From contig OX393570.1 of NCBI GenBank assembly GCA_947652115.1, forward strand, positions 9,200,846 to 9,264,845: a stretch of 64,000 nucleotides of DNA. Direction: 5' to 3'. Positions within the stretch are counted from its first letter, which is position 1. Every line of letters begins with the position of its first letter. Below are positions 44,779 through 56,133 of the stretch, in pieces. Below the pieces are notes generated by a model. The model was not told the origin of the DNA, did no database searches, and was given only the letters and a program-made list of their open reading frames with translations. The stretch is from Blastomussa wellsi (lineage: Eukaryota; Cnidaria; Anthozoa; Scleractinia; Plerogyridae). A program made the translations under genes and the position numbers.

Positions 44779-45178
44779 TAAAATGAAGTATGATAAGAAT
44801 TACTTATTTGTAAACATTAACAGAGCCCAAATTGTAATTCGGATGAATAAAGAGCCATAAAAAAAAGACATTTACCACGGTGTTTATCTCAAAAACCTTA
44901 TCGCTCCAATCCCTGGCTAGCTACCACTATGTTGTTTGTGTTATTAACACCAATTGTCCCCAATTTCGACCCCGTTGAACATCCGAGTACCTACAATAGG
45001 CCTGTAGCAAGCTTCCATGCACTAGTCGACGGTCAGGGTTGTACTGAACATCAGACTTGAAACAGGAGGCTAGGAACCTCATTGCGAAATTTAAAGTGTG
45101 ATAATGTCTGTTGATATACCCTGAGTCTACCCTGCCTCCAAACAAGGACACCACCAAAACTGCAAGACTGATACTTCG

Positions 45179-45417
45179 TTAAAAAAGCTACGTCACGATA
45201 TTTTGAGGCATTTTTTGCGACGAACCAAATTCCCCTTAAAATGAAGTAAACCTAAAACTAATAGTTTACAAATAAGGAAGAAAAACAACAAAGAGGTGAT
45301 AGTAAAGCGAAAAGGAACAGGGATAGTTAAGGATGGAGAAGATTGAGGCAGATTACAAATAAGGCTAAATTAGGCTAAATTTATAAAAAGATAGAAAACG
45401 TGACGAAGCTTCATTAA
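45179..45417. repeat. TTAA-flanked MITE downstream of gene 2
   Basis: Copy of 41488-41727 within the duplicated unit, with ends TTAAAAAAGCTACGTCACG and a decayed right end GACGAAGCTTCATTAA. Confidence 0.5.
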
Positions 45418-46388
45418 GACATCAAAACGGCCGAAACTGATAAAACAGGGTGGCAACCGTGGACAGCTTTTTCGCCTTATCATTAGGGTGGGGTGGGGGG
45501 AGGGTTGATTTAATTTGTTGTGATTACATGGCGAATTTCAGCCGGTTGGAGAGGGGGGGGGGGAGTGTAGTCAAAATTGCAGCTTAGGTAGCATTTACAA
45601 ATATAAAAAAGGAAAAAAAGGCATGTCGAGTGTCATGCAATGGCCAGATTGTAGAAAAGAACTTAAAGAAAGATTTCAATATTCAAAAAGGCTTATACAT
45701 AACCATACATGATCGACTTTGCCTCGGTCAACAGGGACAACTTTTTCCATATAAACGCTCGGTAAAAGATGGCTCGGGGAGACTGGGGTAACTCTCCTAC
45801 CAGGTAAACCCTATTTCATATAAACAGGCCCTAAAGTTCAAGCTGCTTTTGCCCCAGGGAGTCAGTGAGTGTTGTTCGCCTTAGGGAGTGACACAGTTTT
45901 GAAGCGCGTCACGTGGTACGTTCTCGCCCAATAAAAAAACTGCAATTCGTTGTGGGGAATAATAACAAGTTACTGTTTTGTTCCAAGGAACATTTTTATT
46001 TTGATGCTACTGTTGCTATATATGAAAACTTTGGTGTCATTGTTTCTAGGCAGCATAGTACTCACAATTGAAAGGGTTCCAAACAAAGCTAGCCTGATGT
46101 TTTGCTTCAAAATGTCCTTACCTACCACTATTTTCAATTGAATTAAACCTTTTCAGCTGTTAGAAAAAATAACCACACACGCTGCTTCAAAGTTATTCGG
46201 GTTATTTTCTGTTGTCGACCGTTTAATACAATTCTCTTTTATTAAACAATTCTGTTTGTATGTATCGTTGCTGGGCGGCAACAGTTTACCACATTATCAA
46301 TCACAACAAGAAAATCTGATGAGAAACAAGTTATTTCTTGTTAAACTCTGTTTTCACGTTGCTAGGCGATAAAACAAATGAATTAGCC

Positions 46389-46511
46389 CATTTTAAAGGG
46401 GTGACCGAGTTGTCCTCCGCAAACCATTCGCTATTGACTCCTAACCTGACACAGAAGCAGACACGACGCCAGCAAAGAAATATCGAGCTGGAATATCATT
46501 TGTCTTGTCCG
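46389..46511 (+). promoter_or_regulatory. Core promoter and untranslated first exon, gene 3
   Basis: CATTTTAAAGGGGTGACC is followed by ATCGAGCTGGAATATCATTT and a consensus donor GTAAGTATA at 46512. It is more diverged than between genes 1 and 2, as are the coding regions. The intron to the coding exon would be about 2.37 kb, against 0.94 kb in gene 1, partly through the insertion at 48071-48398. Confidence 0.5.
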
Positions 46512-48070
46512 GTAAGTATAATTTTAGCCTCCGGTTTTGGTTTGTAACTACATTTATAGAAGAGACAAAAAACTCGCCACTTTCAAATTCCTGAAAGTTT
46601 TCAGTGAAAACATTTGTTAGTCAAACAACTAATTTTTTTCAGCAGAAAACGTACTAGCTAGTATCATATCATAGAAAATACTGAGATAAAAATCATAGTT
46701 ACTCTACGTAAACTGAGTTACCATATTTTTAAGCAAAAACGATGAAATTTGTGAAATGTGAGATCTAACTTGGTCATTTTCGCAATGGCTCTCATTTGTC
46801 GATATAGCTATAGCTTGTTTTATCCTCAGATAGAGACCCAACCAGTTTTTAACGAGCAATAATTCAATCATCATGAATACAGGATAGTGCTAGAAACCAT
46901 TTCGGAATCTTCTATGGACGATCTTAGAATGACGAAAATCGCTGTACTTGATTAATCGTGAGCGGCCTGGTGCTGACTACATTCCATGACGAACTGAGAA
47001 GAGAGGCTAATTTTTTCGTGACGTTGCCATCACATTTTCTGTACACATTCACTTAAATCATTGCCGATTAATTTTCGAATTCGATTTCGAAGTGTCTTTA
47101 TTTATCGAAGAGATTAGTTTTCGTTTCTTTGGCACGAATTCTCATGTTTCACCCTATTATATGTAGCATATGAACAAAGAAAAGACGACATTAACTAAGA
47201 TTGCCGCCAGGAGCAACACATTTAATTGCCAGAAATTTCGAATTTGATATACCGCAAATTAGCGCTTCAAAACCTTGGAAAGCTCACTCACACCTGCTTT
47301 TACGCTCACACTCACGAAATATCTGCGTTTTCAGGCGTTTCCATGTCTCTTCTGATAAAAGCTTTTCAATCAGCTCGCAGATTTTTTTCCGGCCGTTAAT
47401 TTTCAGTTCGAAAAAAGTTTCGGGGATGTAAGTGACACAGAATTGAACTGCTCTTAGATTTTTCTGGCAGATGTATTGCATGTTTCGTTGATATAGAAAT
47501 AGGTACTCAATATAAATGAAGCCAGAAAGAGAGGTTCCAAATTTTCCCCCGACATTCTAAAGCATTTATCGTTTGAAACGCCCTTTGCATTGAGGCTTAA
47601 TCAGCAATTTACTGAAAACGTGACATTAACCAAATCAGAAAACAAAATACTATTATGGCGATCAAAAGAACACTGTTACAGAATAGAAACGATAAAGCAT
47701 CAAACATTCTTTCGCACAAAATTGATTGTTACTGTTGAGAAAACGATACAGATTCCCACCGGCAGAACTTCTGTGACTGAAAATTTATCGGCATAAATTC
47801 CAGAAGAGCGGCCCTGCGATAACGTCTGACTCTCCTAGAACACTACACTACAAATTCAAATCAAGACTTCAAACGAATAACATTAATTTTCTTAGAAATG
47901 ACGTGTGTAAAGCAATCGACTAATTAGAAATAATTAGTCAAGACAACTTCTCGTTTGATGTTTCGCCGAATTAACGTGTCCAAAACAACTTATGCCGCCA
48001 TTCGCTACATGGCATGGGGAAAACAACACGTGATCAGTATGTCCATCTCCTTATATGGGAGGTATAACAC

Positions 48071-48398
48071 CATTCTCGTCCCTATAGCCCTTTTCACTTC
48101 TCTTGGTCGGTGGGCCTTGACACGCAAAACGAAGGGCTCTGGGGACATGGGATTTTCCAAAAAAAATTGAATTATTTTTATTGGCTGTTTGAGATCAAAG
48201 AAATCTTAAACGGAAGTGAAAATGTTCGACGGTTGCCATATTGCAGCACATAACATGCAGAAACATCAATACTACATACATGAAGTCCAGAAGTCCTAGA
48301 ATCTAGGACCGGAAATTCTATGTCCCCAGAACCCTTCGTTTTTCGTGCCAAGGGCCCGCCGGGTAAGAGAAACGAAAAGGGCCATGGGGACGAGAATG
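48071..48398. mobile_element. 328-bp inverted-repeat element with a 9-bp duplication
   Basis: Ends CATTCTCGTCCCTATAGCCC and GGGCCATGGGGACGAGAATG. Inner arms around GGGCCTTG and AACGAAGGG are also mirrored. Flanked by GTATAACAC (48062-48070 and 48399-48407). The 9-bp duplication would fit a Mutator-like origin. Located in the gene 3 intron. Confidence 0.7.
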
Positions 48399-48897
48399 GT
48401 ATAACACAAGCTCAGTTGGACCCAGTCTTCATTCTGTTTTGCCGCAACCGAATCCTTTTTCAAGCCAAGTCACCCTAGGTCAAGAATATCATATTGGGTA
48501 TATAATAATTCCCCATACATAACGTACCTACCGAAATTTGTTCCGCTGTATAAGGGTAACGCGGACTCTGGGGATTGCCTGTGAATCAGATGGAAACTCA
48601 GTGCCAAATTGCGTGCTCGTGACATCTCGTAAGATCGCAGTTTTTGATCTTGACGCCGATCGAATGTGTAAGAAATTTCATCATAAATGTTTCAGCTCAC
48701 TTTTCATAACACAACAGATTCCGTTTCGTAGAAAAGTGAGGCCGGTTTATTAACTTTTAGTTATGTTGGGTTACATACTACGACATGTTCATGGTACATA
48801 CTCTCATAAACCATAGCTCTCGGCCAATAAGCGCGCGAAAATTCTCTTGTTTTGTTGTATACTGATTTTCTTAATACAACAGAGACTGAATACAAAT

Positions 48898-49842
48898 ATG
48901 AAAGTCCTGATTCTCCTGTTGGTGGTTGTTGGTGGACAAGGAAGGCCTCTTGGAAACGATGGTACATTATTTCAGGAAAGAACAGAGCCAGGGCGTCGCG
49001 AAAATTATCTCTTTACTGAAAACGAAGCTCAACTCAAAGCCAAGTATCTTTCTGCTAAAAACGATGTTCTATTCACTTTCAAGCATCTTCCTGCTGAAAA
49101 CGAGGCTCCACTCACTTTCAAGGATCTCCCTGTCGAAAACGAGGTTCCAGTCACTTTTAAACGTCTTCCTGTTGCTGAAATCCAGTCTCCACTCACTTTC
49201 AAGCAACGCTCTGCTGAAAACGAGGCTCCGCTCACTTTGAAGCAACTCCCTGCTGAAAACGAGGCTCCACTCACTTTCAAGCAACTCTCTGCTGAAAACG
49301 AGGCTCCACTCACTTTCAAGGAACTCTCTGGTGAAAATGAGGCTTCACTCACTCTCAAGGAACTCTCTGCTGTAAGCGAGGCTCCACTCACCTTCAAGGA
49401 ACTCCCTGCTGAAAACGAGGCTCCACTCACTGCCATTCCGGATGAGCTGAACAAACTGTTGAGGCAACCCGATAAAATTTTTGACAATTTCAAACTCGAT
49501 ACAACGGCTTCTAAATTAATTTCAGAAGCACTTAGTTTAAAAAAAATTCAAGATATAACAATTAAGTCCGAAGTTAATTTAAGGGAGTATGATTTTAAAT
49601 ATAGCAGCAAACTTGATCTTGCTGTTGCTGATGGGGACGTTGATTATTATGATTATGACGATTATGACTGTGACGATTATGATGGTGCAAATTGTCGTAA
49701 ATATTACAATGAAAATTATGATGAATATTATAACGATGATGATGAAAATAGTGACGATTCTAATGAAGACGATTGTGAGGAGGATTATTATGATGATGAA
49801 GATGATGAGATCGACGCAATTCTGATGATTATGTATCAGTGA
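48898..49842 (+). CDS. Secreted 13-residue-repeat protein with Asp-rich tail, gene 3
   Basis: A 314-residue frame after acceptor TTAATACAACAG (exon from 48883). The signal peptide MKVLILLLVVVGGQG is nearly identical to gene 1. About eleven 13-residue repeats follow, consensus LPAENEAPLTFKQ, more acidic than those of gene 1. The middle region keeps KLISEAL and NLREYDFKY; the tail alternates Asp with Tyr (YDYDDYDCDDYDG), then Asp/Glu/Asn, and ends AILMIMYQ. It has cysteines in the tail (about four) that gene 1 mostly lacks. The start at 48898 matches the shared Met; an in-frame upstream ATG at 48847 lies in the intron. Intact and therefore probably functional. Confidence 0.75.
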   Translation: MKVLILLLVVVGGQGRPLGNDGTLFQERTEPGRRENYLFTENEAQLKAKYLSAKNDVLFTFKHLPAENEAPLTFKDLPVENEVPVTFKRLPVAEIQSPLTFKQRSAENEAPLTLKQLPAENEAPLTFKQLSAENEAPLTFKELSGENEASLTLKELSAVSEAPLTFKELPAENEAPLTAIPDELNKLLRQPDKIFDNFKLDTTASKLISEALSLKKIQDITIKSEVNLREYDFKYSSKLDLAVADGDVDYYDYDDYDCDDYDGANCRKYYNENYDEYYNDDDENSDDSNEDDCEEDYYDDEDDEIDAILMIMYQ

Positions 49843-50753
49843 AAGATGTGACGAAATCAACGATTTTTATAACTTCCCTAAATGAACGTTGATATAAATG
49901 TTTTAATGTTCGGTTCAACCCATTGGCGCCCGTGCCGGCCAAACCCGGCCAGGACGAACATTGCCCTTTGTTCCGCTTCTGACGTTATCATCTTTGACGA
50001 AAAAAAGTTTCACTTCTACTCAGAGTAAATTGAGCATGAAATACACACGGAAATGCTTAGATATTTGCGTTGAGTGAAAACTTCGGAGGAAAAATTTCCT
50101 CAACTGCCCTTGGCTACTCCTTGGCAATAATTTCCTGTTTGCTGACACTTTTTGGAATTTTTCCATGTTGCAAATGACGTTTTGAGGAGTTGGAGCAGAT
50201 TTAGCTCATAACAGATCACAAAATGTCACAAATGTCCCAAAAATATCCGAGCGCCAATGGGTTAAAGAAGTTGATAATCTTTGGATGTCACCGTCAAGTA
50301 GCGTTTCCCGATGTCGTTTTCAGATATCGCGGTTAATTTTACAATAATTTTACCTAGTTTCGCATAGCTTTCGTCATATAAATAGAAACTCCAACTTCAC
50401 AGGGTGAAGGTTCAAAACTTGAGCTCGAGAAGCCATTCCAAATCAGCTGTCAAGAGCCAGCGAGTCGGAATCACGCTAAAATCAAACATAACACAAAACC
50501 TTTTTTGAGTCTTATTGCTGGCAAATCTTCGTTTCCTAACGGTCACACAAGGTTTTATCCTTTTAAACGACGGATTGGTGGTATTTTTTTCAAACATCTA
50601 TTAAGAGTTTCCGTAATATTGCAAATAACATTTAAAATTCGACATATGTTAATCTGACAGACAAATTCTTTGTTTTAAGAGAAAGGACGATCGCAAGAAA
50701 AATCTCGCTGTTGATAGTTCAAGTCGTTTCGCAAACAAATAAGTTCGCTGCGT

Positions 50754-51854
50754 TTAACGTGCCTATGAAGTAAAAAGTAACTCAAGCTTTTTTGAAAGGC
50801 CTTTCAAAATGAGGAAGAATGGCGTTTTTCTTTCTTTAATATTTTCTTTCGTTCCAGAGATATTCACATTTTTGTATTATGCAAATTAGATAACTGATGA
50901 CGTCATAGGTGGTTCCAATATGGAGTCAAAACACAAAATGAAGAACATCTCAGCAAATAACAAGGCAACGCACATGAAACTTGGCACCGTTATTGCACCC
51001 TACGAAGTACACCTCATGGTACATATTTTGATGCTGCTATGGCAACACTCTTGGTTCCAGCTTCTTTCCCCTTTGGTGCATTATTGCCATTTCTGGCTCT
51101 TAACGAAGAAGTACATGGTCATTGCCGCATAAAAGAAAGAGACCATGTGGTGTATTTCGTAGGGTTCGATACTTGCGCCAAGTTTCGTTATTATATGGCC
51201 GTGTCTCACGTGGACTGGAAACTAGCGAGTTCACGAATTTGATTGGCTTAAATCGATATTGACCGCGGTCTAGATTTTCCCATCAAGACCGGCATCTAGC
51301 CCGGTTGCATTTTGGGGTCAGAAAGTTACAAACAAAAATGGAACACATTGTATTCTTTTTGTGCAAAAATACTAAATGGAAAATTAAAAAAGCTTGACAA
51401 GAATAAAAAGTAAAGATACAACCAAATTTTTGCAAATTTAAGTTCAGCTCATCGCCGTTCGCAAAGAGCAAGAACGAAGCAGTGTCGTTAAGCAAATTTA
51501 AGTTTCCGTTTGGCCATATAATAAACATCTTATTAACCGAGCTTAGTCGGTCTGTATGGGAGAATCTTGACCGAGGTCGTGAGTACAGACCGAACGCAGT
51601 GAGGTCTGTACTCACGACCTCGGTCAAGATTCTCCCATACAGACCGACTAAGCTCGGTTAATAAGAGCTAATTATTTGCAGAGATATTGGATACTGGAAC
51701 CACTTATTATGATGTCATCAGTTTTCTAATTTTTCTAATTTGCATAATACAAAAATGTGAATATCTCTGGAACGAAAGAAAGTATTAAAGAAAGGAAAAC
51801 ACCATTCTTCCTCACTTTGAGCTTAAGTTAATTTTTACTTTATAGGCACTTTAA
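50754..51854. mobile_element. 1.1-kb TTAA-flanked inverted-repeat element
   Basis: The left arm, after TTAA, reads CGTGCCTATGAAGTAAAAAG and continues with TTTCGTTCCAGAGATATTCA and TATTATGCAAATTAG; the right arm is the inverse, closing CTTTATAGGCACTTTAA. Arms of about 170 bp. A perfect 63-bp hairpin has been inserted in the right half (51529-51665). No transposase. Confidence 0.6.
51529..51665. repeat. Perfect palindrome, 63-bp arms
   Basis: CTTATTAACCGAGCTTAGTC to GTACAGACC is followed after 11 bases (GAACGCAGTGA) by its exact reverse complement, ending AAGCTCGGTTAATAAG. I find no mismatch between the arms, so it is either recent or kept identical by conversion. As RNA it would make a long stable hairpin. 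Confidence 0.85.
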
Positions 51855-52490
51855 CTTGTTTGCAGATTTTAAACTTGAGAACTATAACAGTGAAGTCATC
51901 GTCAATGTAGTTTTTCTTTATTTTAGTGCGTGGGCATTTCTAGTGTGTTACTCGAGAACTGTTTACTAACCGTTCATACGGCGTGCACATTTCTTTTTCT
52001 GCTTAACCGCTGTTTTCGCGGATCTGCTCCACGACACTGCGATTTATATAACGTTCTTTCGATTGGTCACAAGGGGGAAAACGTTTCACCATAAAACGTT
52101 TTATGCGCCCAATTATGACAACGAACTTTGGACCAGCCCATGCACAAATGAACCCAGAAAATGGCGCCAAAAATATCAAAACGTGTTCTTTCGATTGGTC
52201 CCAAGGGGGACACAGCCAGTACAAGGCCCAGAATATGGTGCCAACATTATCGAGTCATTGAAAACGTTTTAAAAGGTGTTCTTTCTATTCAAACTGGCCT
52301 AAATGTTCCATAGGACCTGATGGGACGCTGGAATGAGACAGAAAAGCAGGAATCGAGCCAGACATTTATTCAATGCTGTAAAAGTAAACAGGTATCGTCT
52401 TGTAGGCCTCCGGGATCCTTTACCGTATTACGGGGAGGGGGAAGGGGCTGTCTGGGCCAGGCGGTTTTGTGTGTTGCCAGTTGGGTTATC

Positions 52491-52725
52491 TTAAAGGAGC
52501 TACGTCATAATATTTTGTTATTTCTTTGACAACCTAAATTACCCTTAAAAATTAGGAAACCTAAAAATAATAGTTTTCTAAGGAAGAAAAACCCCAAAGA
52601 AGTGATACTAAACCAAAAAGGAACAAGGATGACTGAGGATGGAGAAGAAACGGATTGGAAATGACTATTTTGAAAATTTAGGCTAAATTTTTCAAAGTGC
52701 ACAAACGATGACGTAACTCTTTTAA
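52491..52725. repeat. TTAA-flanked MITE, third copy
   Basis: Starts TTAAAGGAGCTACGTCATAA and ends GATGACGTAACTCTTTTAA; the body (AGGAAACCTAAAAATAATAG, GGAAGAAAAACC) matches 41488-41727. Confidence 0.6.
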
Positions 52726-53640
52726 GCGCCTACTAGCCCACCCCCTCACATATATTCATCCTAGTCTGCGCTTCGGATCTACCTCGTTGTTCATACACAG
52801 AACAATGGGTCCAATTCTTCTCCAATTCTTAATCAGTTATCCGTGAAACAAAGACCAGTTTGAATATTTTACTGTGCTCCGTTTCCTCAAAAGCAAAGCT
52901 AAGAAAGCGTTATTGCAAATAACACAAACTGTCAATAAATGATGTAAAAAACCTAACTTTAATTCTTCTTGTATGTTTTTACAAAATTCCTTGAACAATT
53001 GCTATTAACAAGACAATTTTTTAAAATGTTGGTTTCCCGAAACCCTTACACGACCAGTCCAGAATTATCACACGTTCCATGCGGAGCGGTGAGCTGGACC
53101 GTGAGGAACTGAAAGCGAACGAGCAAAAATATATTTATTACTAACTATTTAAATACATATGCCGCACTTTATACAATCCAAAATTTAGTCGATACCATGG
53201 AGAACTTTTTTGGTTGCAGAGGATACATTTGTATCCTGTATACTTATCAAATAAGAGGAATAGGCAAGCCTCAGAATGTATATATTGCCGCCTTTTTCAA
53301 GATGACGGCTGTGGATAGCTACAAAAATTTATTTACATTCTCATCAAAACTCTACAAACAGTAAACTATGAAATCTCAGTAAAAGATAACTGCTAATTTA
53401 ACCGAACTTGGCAAAATCCACCTTTACAAGCAACAAATGATATATAGTTGTTCTGAACGTCATAAAAGATGATGAATCACCAATGTGTTACCATTCAAAT
53501 GTGGAGGTTTTCCTTTTTCGAATTTTTCTTGCGAACGTTTTTTCACAAACTTAATTAAATTTGACGAATTTCAGGAAAGAAACTTGTTAAAATAATCGGA
53601 CACAAAAGGTCGCAAGCACAATAAAAAGAAACATAAATAA

Positions 53641-54060
53641 GGCTGTGTTCACACTTGGTGCCTGAGCACTGGTACCTGGGTACCAGGAAAAAAAGTGTGC
53701 TGTGTTCAGACACTGGAAATCAAAGTACCAAAGTACTGTCGAGTGTCCGAGTACAAGGTCTAGACCTCGTACTTGGGCACGGTGACCGTGCCCGAATTCT
53801 GGCGTGGGTACTTGAGAAAAGGTGTGTTCACATTGGTGCCCAGCTGGCACCAAGTGTGAACACTGCCTAATAAAATAAAACGGTGAATCATCGACTCTAA
53901 TGCCAACACTTTTGTTTTTCAAGTGCCCACGCAAGAATTGGGGCACAGTGCCCGTGCCTTTTCGGGCACTAAAGGGTACATGGGTTTTCAGTGTCTGCAC
54001 ACGGCGCTATTTTCTCCGGTGCCCAAATACCAGCGCTCGAGCATCAAATGTGAACACTCC
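53641..54060. repeat. Palindromic repeat rich in GTGTTCACA and GGTGCC motifs
   Basis: GGCTGTGTTCACACTTGGTG at the left is mirrored by CACCAAGTGTGAACACTGCC at 53849-53868 and again, weaker, at about 54010-54060. The inside holds several variants of GTACCTGGGTACC and GTGCCCGTGCC. No coding sense despite long open frames on both strands. Confidence 0.5.
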
Positions 54061-54376
54061 GATAGACTACCTCAAAAGCATCTTAAAAGTTCTTTTTAAC
54101 ATTCGTCTGCAGACAAAGTATTCAATTCTACCGTTTTTCCTACCTAACTTGGAGCGCTAAGTGGAGCGAACTTACTGAATGACCTCAAATGTTGATCCGC
54201 ACGGAGGTGCTTAATAAAGCTTTGAAACCTTCCTTAGCATAGCTAATTAGTATTTAAAAAACTCTAGCGAACAGTTTAAAGAATATCCCTGTCTATGGCT
54301 CCTTCGTTCTCATTCCCAATATCTGTCGTGTCTGACGTGACCTAGAGGGACTGGTGTCTAGAATGATGTCTCTCGT

Positions 54377-54577
54377 TCAGACCAAATAACTGACATAATT
54401 CATTTCCGGTGCTCCTCTATCGTCGGATTCAGACCCTTGTGGCTGCCATTGATTTTGAGGTATTTCCGGTTCTGGAGTGAGCGTGTTCCGTGACGATCGC
54501 AAAGATTCGGGCCTCCGGAAACCGTCCGAATCTTGCGAGGGGGGTCTCACCAGTTGACCATGGACATTCACATAAGG
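54377..54577 (-). CDS. Tail gene, last exon with C-terminal PDZ-type ligand
   Basis: Entering in phase 0 after CATTCCGCAG, it encodes PYVNVHGQLVRPPSQDSDGF, a Ser/Arg/Pro-rich stretch (RRPESLRSSRNTLTPEPE) and the C-terminus EMNYVSYLV before TAG. The hydrophobic -YLV end is a possible class II PDZ ligand. YVNV is also a possible SH2 (Grb2-type YxN) site. A second frame through this exon was discarded because it gives no phase match. Confidence 0.7.
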   Translation of the reverse strand, partial: PYVNVHGQLVRPPSQDSDGFRRPESLRSSRNTLTPEPEIPQNQWQPQGSESDDRGAPEMNYVSYLV

Positions 54578-55356
54578 CTGCGGAATGAATGGTAAACGAA
54601 AAAAATTGATTAGTCTTGTAAAACATTTCTTTGAGATAATCTTCGTTTACAATATGTGCCTCATTGGAATAAGCCCTTCATTTTCTGATCAAGCTACAAA
54701 AATATCAATTCTGAAAATTGAAAGAACATGAAACGATTAATTAACTTAGCTAGGCGCGGGTTTGAAAACTCAAAATTTTACGAAGAATGCATGGGCGAGC
54801 TAATTACCGATTTTGCCACAAGAAATGCTGCAGTATTGGAAAGTGAATTTCCCCTATACTACTTACTATACAGAAAGACGTGAAAATGTTTCGGATTGGC
54901 AAGTCGAATGCTAATGAGGCAAAATGTAAACAATGAAGTCAGATGTTAATGACGTGAGCAAAGTTCGCCCTATTTGGGACATGTCGGTATTTGAACACAC
55001 CTTCCAGCATCGAGAAATTTGGGCAAGGCAACTTGGGAGAATTTGTTGGACAAATGGTTCACTCCCCCTACCCCTGACGCTTATGAGCATCGACTTTTGT
55101 CCAGGTTTTACATGTAATGGGAATATTTATTGCGGTGCGGGTTTGCTTTTCCACGACCATGGCACAAAACTAGGAAAGCTTCTTTGCAGACATTTGCTTG
55201 TCATGTAATTCCACGTTTGGAACGCAAGATTACGCGACGAGCCATAACATCTCGTACCAAGCTAACAATCAATCTCCCTCGAAGCCGCTAATAGGGTGGG
55301 AAGAGATGTTGCGTGACAACTTGACATGGAGACTAAAAGCTATATAAACTCCTTAC

Positions 55357-55487
55357 CCGCGTTTTCCGGCCTGGGGAGGGTGGATAGTAAGGCGAGGCGT
55401 TATCTGAATCATATCGCGGATCTCTCTCGCCGTCCGGCGGGTAGACGATATCACGTAAAAAGGCAGGAGGTTCTGGAAGGCCATCTT
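55357..55487 (-). CDS. Tail gene exon: DGLPEPP to SPGRKTR
   Basis: 131 nt, phase 1 in and 0 out, acceptor TTTTCTAACAG and donor GTAAGG. It encodes DGLPEPPAFLRDIVYPPDGE and ASPYYPPSPGRKTR. It was located because its neighbours are out of phase without it; both junctions then fit. Tyr and Pro content matches the neighbouring exons. Confidence 0.72.
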
Positions 55488-55947
55488 CTGTTAGAAAAGT
55501 CCACCATTAGAGAAGAACATTTTTGCTTAAATATATAGAAAGTGTAACAAAACTTAACTGCGCCTTCCCACGTCACGCAAACTCTGTTGTTTTTCGCTGC
55601 CGTCAATCACAATGGATCGACAAACCCCGCGACAGGCAACCCGACGATGTTTTGAACCGGTTGAAGTTAATTTCTCTTTCCTGGGAGACCAGCTTAGATT
55701 ACTGTCGGCAACGAGAGGTGCTTCTCGGGTTGCCTGCTATGCTAAGTTGACTGTGTAACTTCTACCGAAAAACTTGAAAATACTCCCGAGAAATTGCTTC
55801 GGAAAAAAGATAGATTCTTTACTAACGGCGAGTTTCTTACTATTGCCTCGAAAAATAACGAGCGCTGGTTATAACCATAACCATAGTAAAGAGAAATTGG
55901 ATTTTGAGCTAACCTGACAAACTGCGTGGACAAAAACAAAAGCTTAC

Positions 55948-56133
55948 GTGAAAAGTCCTGATAATTGTTGGGCACTGCTCGGTTGCTAGGCAACATGGCC
56001 ATGGGCGGTGGTAGGTCTGGCGGTCTCTCACTGACTGGTAAACTGGAAGGATCATCCAGGTCTAAATCTCCCGGATGCTGTAGCATGGGCTCTTCAGGAG
56101 ACCTGTCCTCTGGGGTGTACTGTGGGGGAGGCC
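55948..56133 (-). CDS. Tail gene exon with PPQY motif
   Basis: 186 nt, phase 1-1, donor GTAAGC. It starts GPPPQYTPEDRSPEEP, where PPQY fits the PPxY consensus for WW domains such as those of Nedd4 or YAP proteins, then GDLDLDDPSSLPV and RPPDLPPPMAMLPS, a possible SH3 ligand. No globular fold is expected. Confidence 0.75.

Larger units (their letters stand above)
49843..54376. other. Spacer without a recognised gene
   Basis: Between gene 3 and the last exon of the proline-rich tail gene I see only repeats: the inverted-repeat element at 50754-51854 with its hairpin, the MITE at 52491-52725, and the palindromic sequence at 53641-54060. The frames present follow these repeats. Confidence 0.5.

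Noticed and set aside
48847..48897. Upstream in-frame ATG for acidic gene 3
   Set aside because: It lies before the acceptor at 48881-48882 and is not shared with gene 1; starting there would bury the signal peptide.
53587..54000. A 137-codon minus-strand frame
   Set aside because: It follows the GTGTTCACA/GGTGCC palindromic repeat; a frame is also open on the other strand, as expected of a repeat.
54429..54626. Second open frame across the last exon of the tail gene
   Set aside because: It only arises if the 55357-55487 exon is skipped; including that exon restores the proline-rich frame ending YVSYLV.
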